Position numbers and translations under genes: made by a program
Part shown: positions 1-5,758 of the stretch, piece by piece
Layout of the letters: each line of letters begins with the position of its first letter
Position numbering within the stretch: the first letter of the stretch is position 1
The notes under the pieces: generated by a model
Told to the model about the DNA's origin: nothing
What the model saw: the letters and a program-made list of their open reading frames with translations, nothing else
The model's database searches: none
Source: an uncultured archaeon
GTDB lineage: Archaea > Thermoproteota > CALKCG01 > B24
Assembly (NCBI GenBank): GCA_938082915.1
Contig: CALKCG010000062.1
Location: forward strand, 1-8,493
DNA length: 8,493 nucleotides
Reading direction: 5' to 3'

Positions 1-278
1 ATGTTGAGAATTTTAAACCCCAGTATGACACGGTTTACACGTGTGGTCCAGCAGCTATGATACGTCAAGTCTTCCAAGACTGCAAGAAAATGAATTATAA
101 AGTTCAAGCAAGTCTAGAAGCATATATGAAGTGTGGAATAGGAATATGTGGAAGCTGCTGCATAGGTCCTTATAGAGTCTGTAGGGATGGACCCGTTTTC
201 TCAAACAATCAATTGGCTAAAATGCCTGAACTCGGTATTTATAAGCGTGGCCCAGACGGGGTGAAAATACCCATTTAA
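1..278 (+). CDS. pyrK: Dihydroorotate dehydrogenase electron-transfer subunit, C-terminal part (left-truncated)
   Basis: The gene enters from the left edge; its first whole codon is at base 3 and it stops with TAA at 276-278, leaving 91 residues. PyrK-type proteins pass electrons from dihydroorotate dehydrogenase (PyrD) through FAD and a [2Fe-2S] cluster in de novo pyrimidine synthesis. The visible part has the end of the ferredoxin-reductase-like NAD-binding fold (YTCGPAAM, residues 12-19 of the fragment) and then the cluster-binding domain: C44, C49, C52 and C60 in a Cx4Cx2Cx7C pattern inside MKCGIGICGSCC and the segment ending RVC, followed by the DGPVF signature. A further Cys sits at 53. 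The last Cys spacing is short compared with bacterial PyrK, as I recall for archaeal forms. An ATG at 57 is internal. Its usual partner pyrD is not in the window. The family call is firm; the N-terminal two thirds are missing because of the window edge. Confidence 0.9.
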   Translation, partial: VENFKPQYDTVYTCGPAAMIRQVFQDCKKMNYKVQASLEAYMKCGIGICGSCCIGPYRVCRDGPVFSNNQLAKMPELGIYKRGPDGVKIPI

Positions 279-286
279 GCTTGGTT

Positions 287-787
287 TTACTTGCGCTTCC
301 TGAAAATCATCACGCCGTTAAAGGTCGTCACATAGTCGAAGCCAGTCTCTATGAGCTTAGATGCCTTCCCTATTGTTGAGCTAGTCCTACAGTAGAATTC
401 GTCGTTAGACGTTTGGAACAACACTTTTTCTATGGTTATGTAGATCATGGTATTTTGAATGTCTTTATGCCCTGAAAGTTCTTTGACGTGAATGATGTCC
501 TTGGTCTTGTGATACTCTAAACCTTCCAATGCCTAAATGTATACAAGCTTATCTTAAGAGGTCCAGGATTGTTGAGTTTTTGGCAAATCTCTTTCTCTGC
601 TCGTAGAAGTTTGATTTAATACCGCCAACGCTTACTGAAAAACCTTTTCACCCTCTTTAGACATGTTCTTTAACATGGCTGAGAGTTTCTCACTTATGGG
701 CAGTATTCTCGGCTTACTGTGCTTCTCAGGCGTTATACTAACGACCCTGTGCTCGAAATCCACGTCAGTCCACTTGAGCTTTAAAGC
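287..787 (-). pseudogene. Degraded archaeal tyrosine recombinase (integrase) remnant
   Basis: Read on the minus strand, about 500 bases encode consecutive pieces of an archaeal phage-type integrase in changing frames. Bases 787-638 give ALKLKWTDVDFEHRVVSI through PRILPISEKL to GEKVF, then a TAA at 634-632. Bases 629-582 in another frame give GIKSNFYEQRKRFA. Bases 582-523 in a third frame give KLNNPGPLKISLYTFRHWK. After another shift, 529-287 stays open for 80 residues (GLEYHKTKDIIHVKELSG through GHKDIQNTMIYI to FRKRK). The order matches an integrase catalytic domain from just after the first catalytic Arg motif to the C-terminus. The HxxR box reads YTFRH, so its first His appears changed to Tyr; the later GHK and the candidate nucleophile Tyr of TMIYI are still present. 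The N-terminal domain and the first catalytic Arg are absent. At least three frameshifts plus truncation mean no active protein. The 80-codon open stretch, with a TTG at 529, should not be called a gene. Confidence 0.8.
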
Positions 788-800
788 ACGTTAAAACGTG
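787..800. repeat. 14-bp palindrome at the junction of two gene remnants
   Basis: CACGTT-AA-AACGTG forms perfect 6-bp arms around a 2-bp centre. It lies where the minus-strand integrase homology ends (about 787) and the plus-strand ceramidase-like homology begins (about 799). The symmetry is seen directly; any role as a recombination, transposition or protein-binding site is inference, and a chance occurrence cannot be excluded. Confidence 0.5.
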
Positions 801-1149
801 GGTTCAAGTGTTAGCAATAGGCGATCTAGCTGCTATAGTCGGGCTTCTAGGTGAAATGTTTGTAGAACATGGTTTAAGGGTGAAGAAGGAGTCGCCTTTC
901 AAATACACGTTCATATGCGAGTTCGCCAACGACTACATAGGATACGTTTCAACAGTTAAAGCGTTTAGAGAAGAAGGCGATTTAACGCCTTCAGGAAGCT
1001 ATGAAACAACAATAGGGCCAAATATTCTAATACCTGAAGCTGGCGATATGATGGTTGAAACGGCGTTGAAAACGATGAATGGACTATATAACAGTTTAGA
1101 GAATAACTCTGATAAAACCTATGTTGGTTATGGCATATGCTTATTTTGA
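799..1149 (+). pseudogene. C-terminal remnant of a neutral/alkaline ceramidase-like protein
   Basis: An open frame from about 799 to TGA at 1147-1149 encodes WVQVLAIGDLAAIVGLLGE and continues through MFVEHGLRVKKESPFKYTF, CEFANDYIGYVSTVKAF and LIPEAGDMMVETALK. This matches the C-terminal end of the catalytic domain of neutral/alkaline non-lysosomal ceramidase-type proteins, in which the equivalents IGDLAIVGLPGE, ELANGYIGYVPT and PEAGE are well conserved. Only about 115 residues of a protein normally several hundred residues long remain, so the N-terminal part with the catalytic Ser and zinc ligands is gone. The frame upstream closes with TGA at 775-777, inside the integrase remnant. A GTG at 808 could open a 113-codon frame, but it falls within the homologous segment and no domain would be complete. 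The frame is otherwise intact, which suggests a relatively recent truncation. The family call comes from remembered motifs. I infer a dead fragment, although a short expressed product is not excluded. Confidence 0.65.
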
Positions 1150-1171
1150 GGATTGGTTGATCATATGAAGT

Positions 1172-1177
1172 GAGGTG
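1172..1177 (+). promoter_or_regulatory. Shine-Dalgarno site deciding the TudS-like start
   Basis: GAGGTG lies six bases before ATG at 1184. This favours 1184 over the GTG at 1175, which overlaps the motif itself. Confidence 0.6.
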
Positions 1178-1183
1178 TTGTAT

Positions 1184-1786
1184 ATGCTTAAGCAAGGAGA
1201 GACACCTCAAACCAAACGTTCAAGCAATTACGTCCATTTAAACTACGTAGTAGCTGTAGCTCACTGCATACTTAATCAAGCAACTCGATGGTTTTGGAAC
1301 GGTGATTCAGGTGCGTGGAGTAAGGGTTTCGTATCGGATTTTCTCGAAAAGATTAAATCGATGGAGGTTGGTTTGTATCAACTTCCATGCCCAGAGTTCA
1401 GCTTACTGGGAAATCCTAGGAGGCCTATGACTCGTGATGACTATGAACTATTACCCGGGTTTACAGGTCATTGTAAGATTCTAGCGGAGAACATTCTTCG
1501 AGATTTGAAGGCGTTTAAAGAGCTTTCAACCGAACCTAGGATAGAAGTTCTAGCCATCATAGGCATTGAAGGAAGCCCATCCTGCGGGGTGGAGTTTACT
1601 TCACGTAGAATCGCAGAAACTAGCGTTAGAGCTCCAGGTAAGGGGATTTTTATGGAGTTGCTGGAGAAGTTGATAGTATCTGAGGGGTTGAATGTAGCAT
1701 TTTATGGTCTAGACGGTAAAAAATTAACGGAGTCTATTTCAAACATTCTACACAATCTTACGAAGCGTATGAAGGGGTCAATCTAA
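1184..1786 (+). CDS. TudS-related (DUF523-like) putative desulfidase
   Basis: A 200-residue cytoplasmic protein with no signal peptide or membrane segment. With the upstream GTG at 1175 as residue 1, four Cys sit in the motifs expected for this family: AHCILNQ (C31), QLPCPEF (C72), FTGHC (C100) and IEGSPSCGVEFT (C137). TudS (2-thiouracil desulfidase, DUF523) uses cysteines to hold an oxygen-sensitive [4Fe-4S] cluster that removes sulfur from thiolated heterocycles. The VAHCILN start and LPCPEF motif are closer to the TudS-related subgroup whose substrate is not known to me. The ATG at 1184 has a Shine-Dalgarno site and is preferred over the GTG at 1175. The gene stands alone on this strand after the decayed patch, and its last nine bases overlap the end of the convergent dehydratase small-subunit gene. 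Family assignment is fairly firm; the substrate is unknown, and which three of the four Cys bind a cluster is inference. Confidence 0.75.
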   Translation: MLKQGETPQTKRSSNYVHLNYVVAVAHCILNQATRWFWNGDSGAWSKGFVSDFLEKIKSMEVGLYQLPCPEFSLLGNPRRPMTRDDYELLPGFTGHCKILAENILRDLKAFKELSTEPRIEVLAIIGIEGSPSCGVEFTSRRIAETSVRAPGKGIFMELLEKLIVSEGLNVAFYGLDGKKLTESISNILHNLTKRMKGSI

Positions 1787-2176
1787 AACCTCTACAAATC
1801 CCCTATCGGCGTAAACTTTTACGAAGACCCCGTTTTTAAACACATTCTTCTCAGGTCTATCAACCATAGGTATTCCTGAAATTATAGCTCCAACTGCAAC
1901 TATCGGTTCAGCTTCCATACATATCATAGCCGATGGAGCCCTCCCCCTCTTGGCTAAACCGTAAATAACATACGAACCCACAGTTGAACCTCTACTGCTT
2001 TGGAAGACTAAGACTCTACCAGCTACAGATTCCCCATAAAGTGGATGGTTTTCATCGCATACAGTTCCAGTGGTTCTATCGATTTGACCGAAGAAACTTA
2101 TGGGTTTGGGAGATACTAAAACGTAGCCTTCCCCATACCCCCTAGATATAGTTCTACACTTTATGATCAATTTCAT
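1778..2176 (-). CDS. Phosphomevalonate dehydratase small subunit (DUF126, aconitase X swivel domain)
   Basis: A 132-residue protein (stop TGA at 1780-1778) of the DUF126/aconitase-X small-subunit family. With the large subunit it forms the enzyme that dehydrates mevalonate 5-phosphate to trans-anhydromevalonate 5-phosphate in the archaeal mevalonate pathway. Visible signatures are ISRGYGEGYVLVS near residues 10-22, LYGESVAGRVLVFQSSRGST around 47-65 and GSYVIY at 67-72. The Ser of the GSTVGS loop (S64) is the likely catalytic Ser by family analogy. The C-terminal part (ICMEAEPIVAVGAIISGIPM) is also typical, and the length is normal. I chose ATG at 2176: its A is the last base of the large-subunit TGA, so the two coding regions overlap by one base and are probably translationally coupled; GAGGT sits just upstream. 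A TTG one codon earlier (2179) is possible but leaves less room for that site. It is the last gene of the leftward run and overlaps the convergent TudS-like gene by nine bases. Confidence 0.88.
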   Translation of the reverse strand: MKLIIKCRTISRGYGEGYVLVSPKPISFFGQIDRTTGTVCDENHPLYGESVAGRVLVFQSSRGSTVGSYVIYGLAKRGRAPSAMICMEAEPIVAVGAIISGIPMVDRPEKNVFKNGVFVKVYADRGFVEVLD

Positions 2177-3372
2177 CAAACCTCAGTGATAGAGCCTATA
2201 CAGTCTTTAAGATTTCCAAAGGATACGTTTACACGTGTTAAAAGGCGGGTGTAAAACGCGGCTTTAGCACTATCCACAGCGATATTTCTAACGCCTAGGC
2301 TTTTAAGCGGGGCTAAAGCTATGCAGCAGTCTGTGTAAACTTCTCCACCAGCTCTCCTTATGATATCGAGGATATCGCATCTTTCAGCCAATCTTTTAAC
2401 TGCTATAGAGGTGAAAAGCCAGAGTTTATGGCCTCTCCTTACACGTCTATTCTTTAGGAGTTTAGCTACTTCTTCAAGCTCTACTAGAGACATGTGTGGG
2501 CAGCCTATAGCCACCAGCTCTACAGAACCGCCTACTGGCTTAAAATGCTTATTGTAAATTCCCCTAAGCTCTCTATCCGTGAAGTTTAACCTTTCAACCT
2601 GATCTGTTAAAGCCTTCGCGTATTCGGGTGTAACTCCTTCGACATGGTACATGGCAATAGAACCCGTGGTCCCTAGACCAGCCCCCAAGGCTTTGAGCTC
2701 TTCACTACGACGGAGATTTAAACCTCGAAAGTATGGAACACCCGAGCCTATCATTTCACCAACCCAATAACCTAAAGTGCTATAGTCGCTTAACGTTTCA
2801 AGTTTAACGCTTACGTCGATTAACACCGTAGCTTTACGGTTCTCAACCAAATGATATCCATAATTGGAGGTTTTACCTATTATGGCCGATGCTAACGCTG
2901 AAGGACCGCCTTCTCGATTTGTTCTAGCACCTAAAACCGAGTTTGCATAGCATACCGCTGAAGACTCGGACCAAGCTATGTGTTCACCAAACCTAGGGAT
3001 TACACCCACAAGATACGGTGTACAGGAGCATATGGGTTTAACCCCTAATCGCTTATACGCATTTATTATCCTAAGCTGTTTACTGGCGTATTCGGGGGAA
3101 ACACCCATGTCCCGCCAGTTCTCAAGGTCTATACTAGCCGGGTTTAGCATAGCTGATACGGCTACGTGACAATCCCGTAGGGATTCAAGCCACTCTATGC
3201 CTTCATCTCCTAAAGACGTATAGCTTACGCCTGCGATTTGAGCTGAAGATATCGGTATGAGTCTGTCAGCACCGTATATATCACCCAATGCCACGATGAT
3301 TTCCATAGCCTTCTGCTTAACATAGCCCTCCTCACCCTTAAGAATGCGCTCCTCCTCCTTCGTCAAATACAA
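2176..3372 (-). CDS. Phosphomevalonate dehydratase large subunit (aconitase X catalytic subunit)
   Basis: A 398-residue protein of the aconitase X family, the catalytic partner of the DUF126 subunit encoded directly downstream. Archaeal members dehydrate mevalonate 5-phosphate with a [4Fe-4S] cluster; the related hydroxyproline dehydratases are fused or bacterial. Motifs, numbered from the TTG start, are YLTKEEERIL at the N-terminus, GADRLIPISSAQIAGVSY (about 34-51), CSCTPYLVG (C115, C117), SESSAVCYANSVLGARTN (C141 nearby) followed by REGGPS, AIGCPHMSL (C291) and YTDCCIALAPL (C349, C350), then the C-terminal DSAKAAFY segment. Candidate cluster ligands are among these Cys; I do not assign them. 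The frame stays open to a codon at 3438 inside the decarboxylase gene, but those 22 extra residues do not resemble the family. The TTG at 3372, two bases after the upstream stop and ten bases after AGGAGGA, fits both family length and ribosome binding. Pathway role is supported by the neighbouring UbiD homologue and mevalonate kinase. Confidence 0.9.
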   Translation of the reverse strand: MYLTKEEERILKGEEGYVKQKAMEIIVALGDIYGADRLIPISSAQIAGVSYTSLGDEGIEWLESLRDCHVAVSAMLNPASIDLENWRDMGVSPEYASKQLRIINAYKRLGVKPICSCTPYLVGVIPRFGEHIAWSESSAVCYANSVLGARTNREGGPSALASAIIGKTSNYGYHLVENRKATVLIDVSVKLETLSDYSTLGYWVGEMIGSGVPYFRGLNLRRSEELKALGAGLGTTGSIAMYHVEGVTPEYAKALTDQVERLNFTDRELRGIYNKHFKPVGGSVELVAIGCPHMSLVELEEVAKLLKNRRVRRGHKLWLFTSIAVKRLAERCDILDIIRRAGGEVYTDCCIALAPLKSLGVRNIAVDSAKAAFYTRLLTRVNVSFGNLKDCIGSITEV

Positions 3373-3374
3373 GG

Positions 3375-4634
3375 TTAAGTGATCCTCCTGAAAGAGTTTA
3401 CATCTGCTTCTAACGGGATAGTGGCATCTATAATCCACTTAGACGTCAAACCCGTCTTCCCCTGAGATGGGTCTAAACTTGAACCCCTAACACCTGAAAC
3501 TATCACAACACTTTTATCCGGTTGAAGTCTTGTCGCTAAAGCCCATTCAACATCGTTGGGATTTTCGACGTCTATATCGTCGTCTACGACCACTACCATT
3601 TTAAGGCTTGGATGAGCCGCTAAAGCTGCTAAACCAGCGTTTTTACCATCACCCTCATGCATCTTCCTAATTGCGACGACTGCGTGAAGCCAGCAGCAGC
3701 CGCCAACCGTTAGATATACTCTTTTAACTGTTGGCACGGTATTTCTGATTATCTTAAGCATTCTAGCCTCTTGCGGAACACCCATCAAGTGTTTATGCTC
3801 TAAGCCGCCGGGTAAGATCAAGTGCCAGAGCGGCTTACTCTTCATATAAAGCTTTTCAACCTCTAGGATTGGCTGTTTTCTAACAGCGTCGACGGTCCCA
3901 GTGAGATCTATAAATGGTCCTTCATCTACTTCCTCTCCCTTAAGAATTCTACCCACCATAACGATTTCCGCTTCAGCCGGTACATCAAGCCCATCTATAT
4001 CTACGCATTTAAATTCGTAGAAGACCCTCGCAATCTGTAGCTCGTTTAAATCAGGGTATGAGGTGGCAGCAGCCATGCATATAGCCGGGTGAACACCAGA
4101 CACTACAGCGACTTTTGTATCTCTACCGGATTCACGGTTAAGGACGTAGAACCTGTAGAGGTCTCTTGGAACTATTCTTATTGCGAGCCTGTTTTTTTCA
4201 AGTAGCATAAGCCTATGGAACGATGCGTTCATCCTGCCTGTCTCCGGATCCCTGGCCAACACTATTGTTCCAGTCGCATAACGCCGCTCAAAACCCCTAT
4301 AGAATATTGGAAATGGCAGGTATTTTACGACGTCTGGTTTCTCGTAAACGTTCTCCATGAATTCGGCGGAATCCGTGTAATCGTAGGATTTAGGATGCTC
4401 TAAGGCATTAGCCCAAGCTTCTTGAATACTCTCACATGGTACTTTCAAGGCTTTAGATATCATCCTTCTAGAGCAACACAGGTTTCCTACAACATTCAGA
4501 CTTGGATACCCTTTCACACTTCGAAAAACCATGGGTGAATCTGTCTTCTTAAGGTATTCTGTAAAGCTGTAGTCCGGGTCCACTTCATCATCCACATATA
4601 TAACTTCAACCTCTTCCAGAAATCTTCTAAGCAC
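3375..4634 (-). CDS. UbiD-family decarboxylase, probable anhydromevalonate phosphate decarboxylase
   Basis: A 419-residue cytoplasmic UbiD-family protein. Members use prenylated FMN to decarboxylate unsaturated acids; the archaeal branch next to phosphomevalonate dehydratase converts trans-anhydromevalonate 5-phosphate to isopentenyl phosphate. Seen here: RDPETGRMNASFHRLML (128-144), with N136 and R141 as likely metal and catalytic positions; PAEAEIVMVG (219-228); EGPFIDLTG (238-246); LPGGLEHKHLMG (274-285), with E279 a likely catalytic acid; VDDDIDVENPNDVEWALATR (350-369); the LDPS segment; and a C-terminal WIIDAT motif. Position 227 is Val where I recall Glu in many UbiD proteins; this needs an alignment. 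The start is GTG at 4634, six bases after GGAGGG and overlapping the pheA stop by eight bases. The dehydratase large subunit follows two bases later, which is the main reason to prefer this role over ubiquinone-type 3-polyprenyl-4-hydroxybenzoate decarboxylation. Prenyl-FMN synthesis (UbiX) is not encoded in the window. Confidence 0.87.
   Translation of the reverse strand: MLRRFLEEVEVIYVDDEVDPDYSFTEYLKKTDSPMVFRSVKGYPSLNVVGNLCCSRRMISKALKVPCESIQEAWANALEHPKSYDYTDSAEFMENVYEKPDVVKYLPFPIFYRGFERRYATGTIVLARDPETGRMNASFHRLMLLEKNRLAIRIVPRDLYRFYVLNRESGRDTKVAVVSGVHPAICMAAATSYPDLNELQIARVFYEFKCVDIDGLDVPAEAEIVMVGRILKGEEVDEGPFIDLTGTVDAVRKQPILEVEKLYMKSKPLWHLILPGGLEHKHLMGVPQEARMLKIIRNTVPTVKRVYLTVGGCCWLHAVVAIRKMHEGDGKNAGLAALAAHPSLKMVVVVDDDIDVENPNDVEWALATRLQPDKSVVIVSGVRGSSLDPSQGKTGLTSKWIIDATIPLEADVNSFRRIT
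3383..3389 (-). promoter_or_regulatory. Shine-Dalgarno site for the dehydratase large subunit
   Basis: AGGAGGA on the minus strand lies inside the last codons of the upstream decarboxylase gene, ten bases before TTG at 3372. It supports a TTG start and argues against the longer frame that begins at 3438. Confidence 0.6.
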
Positions 4635-5718
4635 TTTCAGCCCTCCCCCTAGCCATCGGATAACTTCCCAAAACCTTCAGAAAACTGGCTTTTGCTTCAA
4701 GTTCATCTATAGCTTCACTTACATTACTGTCGAGTCTATGTCCCTCCATGTCCATGTAGAATACGTAGTCCCAAGGCTTACCTCTAGTTGGTCTAGACTC
4801 TATTTTAGTTAGATTTACGTTTTTCAAGGCAAACGGCTCTAATGCCTTATAGAGGGCGCCTGGTTTATTGGGGACTGAAAATATGAGCGATGTCTTATCG
4901 AAACCGGTAGGCTGATGCTCTTTTAAACTTAAAACGAGAAACCTCGTGTAATTGTTGTGGTAGTCCTGTATAGATCTGGCTAAGACCTCTAAGCCGTATA
5001 TGGAGGCTGTATACTCTGAGGCTATGGCTGCGGCTCCGCGTAGATTTCTCACGATTTCAGCAGCTTTAGAAGTACTATTCACCTCTACTACTTCAGCCTG
5101 GGGAATTACCGTTTCAAGAAACGCTCTACATTGAGCTATAGCCTGGGGATGTGAGAAAACAACCTTTATATCCTCTATCGTAGACCCCGGTCCTGCCAGT
5201 AGACAGTGGTCTATTCTAAGTTCCACTTCACCGTAGATCTTCAAGGGTGTATCTAAAAGGAGGTCTAGCGTAACATTTACAGATCCCTCGATAGAATTCT
5301 CAACCGGTACAACTCCCATGTCTACATCGCCAGCTTCAACACTTCTAAAGACTTCGCGTATGGTCGGCTTAGCCACATACTGTACATCGGCTTCGTTTAA
5401 AAACTTCCTAGCAGCCATTTCCGTAAATGAGCCTCTGGGGCCTAAATAGGCTACGCTAATGTCACGTTGAGATGATATGGATAAACCTATTATTCTTTTG
5501 AAAATCTCCTCTGTAAGCATTGGATCTAAAGCGAGACTCATGGCTTTAGTTCTTACGCCTTCGAGTATTTCCATCTCACGTTTAACGTCTTTAAACGGTA
5601 AACTCAGCTTCTTCTTAACTTCAAGAATCCTACTAGCCAATTCAGACCTCTCTTTGAGGAGCCTAAGCAATTCCCAATCCAATTGATCTATGCGTTTCCT
5701 CAACTCTTCTATTTCCAA
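4627..5718 (-). CDS. pheA: Bifunctional chorismate mutase / prephenate dehydratase with ACT domain
   Basis: A 363-residue P-protein that takes chorismate through prephenate to phenylpyruvate, the committed branch to phenylalanine. Domains, numbered from the TTG start: AroQ-type chorismate mutase at about 1-80 (EELRKRIDQLDWELLRLLKE, then SELASRILEVK); prephenate dehydratase at about 87-265, with AYLGPRGSFTEMAA, VPVENSIEGSV, FSHPQAIAQCR and the essential NNYTRF motif (Thr at 258); and a C-terminal ACT domain with KPGALY (287-290 for GALY) and ESRP (307-310). The last two are the Phe-binding motifs of feedback-inhibited enzymes, so allosteric inhibition by Phe is expected. The start is uncertain. 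TTG at 5718 has GGGTGG eight bases upstream and gives the usual N-terminus. ATG at 5751 or 5766 and TTG at 5772 would add 11 to 18 unconserved residues and have no clear ribosome site. The gene lies 40 bases after aroC and overlaps the decarboxylase gene by eight. Confidence 0.93.
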   Translation of the reverse strand: MEIEELRKRIDQLDWELLRLLKERSELASRILEVKKKLSLPFKDVKREMEILEGVRTKAMSLALDPMLTEEIFKRIIGLSISSQRDISVAYLGPRGSFTEMAARKFLNEADVQYVAKPTIREVFRSVEAGDVDMGVVPVENSIEGSVNVTLDLLLDTPLKIYGEVELRIDHCLLAGPGSTIEDIKVVFSHPQAIAQCRAFLETVIPQAEVVEVNSTSKAAEIVRNLRGAAAIASEYTASIYGLEVLARSIQDYHNNYTRFLVLSLKEHQPTGFDKTSLIFSVPNKPGALYKALEPFALKNVNLTKIESRPTRGKPWDYVFYMDMEGHRLDSNVSEAIDELEAKASFLKVLGSYPMARGRAESA

Positions 5719-5758
5719 TGAAATTTCCACCCTTAAAAGTAATTTATACATTCTGTTC

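Noticed and set aside
287..529. Treating the 80-codon minus-strand frame as an intact small gene
   Set aside because: The integrase homology continues upstream in other frames, so this is the tail of a broken gene rather than a complete one.
279..1183. tRNA gene, CRISPR array or intact mobile element in the decayed patch
   Set aside because: I looked for cloverleaf arms, regularly spaced repeats and terminal repeats because of the integrase piece and saw none.
965..1210. Open frame of 81 codons on the minus strand
   Set aside because: It runs antisense through the ceramidase-like remnant and the start of the TudS-like gene, has no recognisable motif and is low-complexity in character.
2360..3169. 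Two plus-strand open frames of 63-65 codons inside the dehydratase large-subunit gene
   Set aside because: They are antisense shadows of a strongly conserved gene, with no ribosome site and no family resemblance.
2176..3372. Hydroxyproline dehydratase function for the aconitase X pair
   Set aside because: That activity belongs to bacterial aconitase X types with proline-catabolism neighbours; here the neighbours are mevalonate-pathway genes.
3373..3438. N-terminal extension of the dehydratase large subunit to 3438
   Set aside because: The extra residues are antifamily in character and overlap the decarboxylase coding region; TTG at 3372 has a strong ribosome site at good spacing.
3375..4634. 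Ubiquinone-type 3-polyprenyl-4-hydroxybenzoate decarboxylase
   Set aside because: Genomic context with both phosphomevalonate dehydratase subunits makes the anhydromevalonate phosphate role much more likely.
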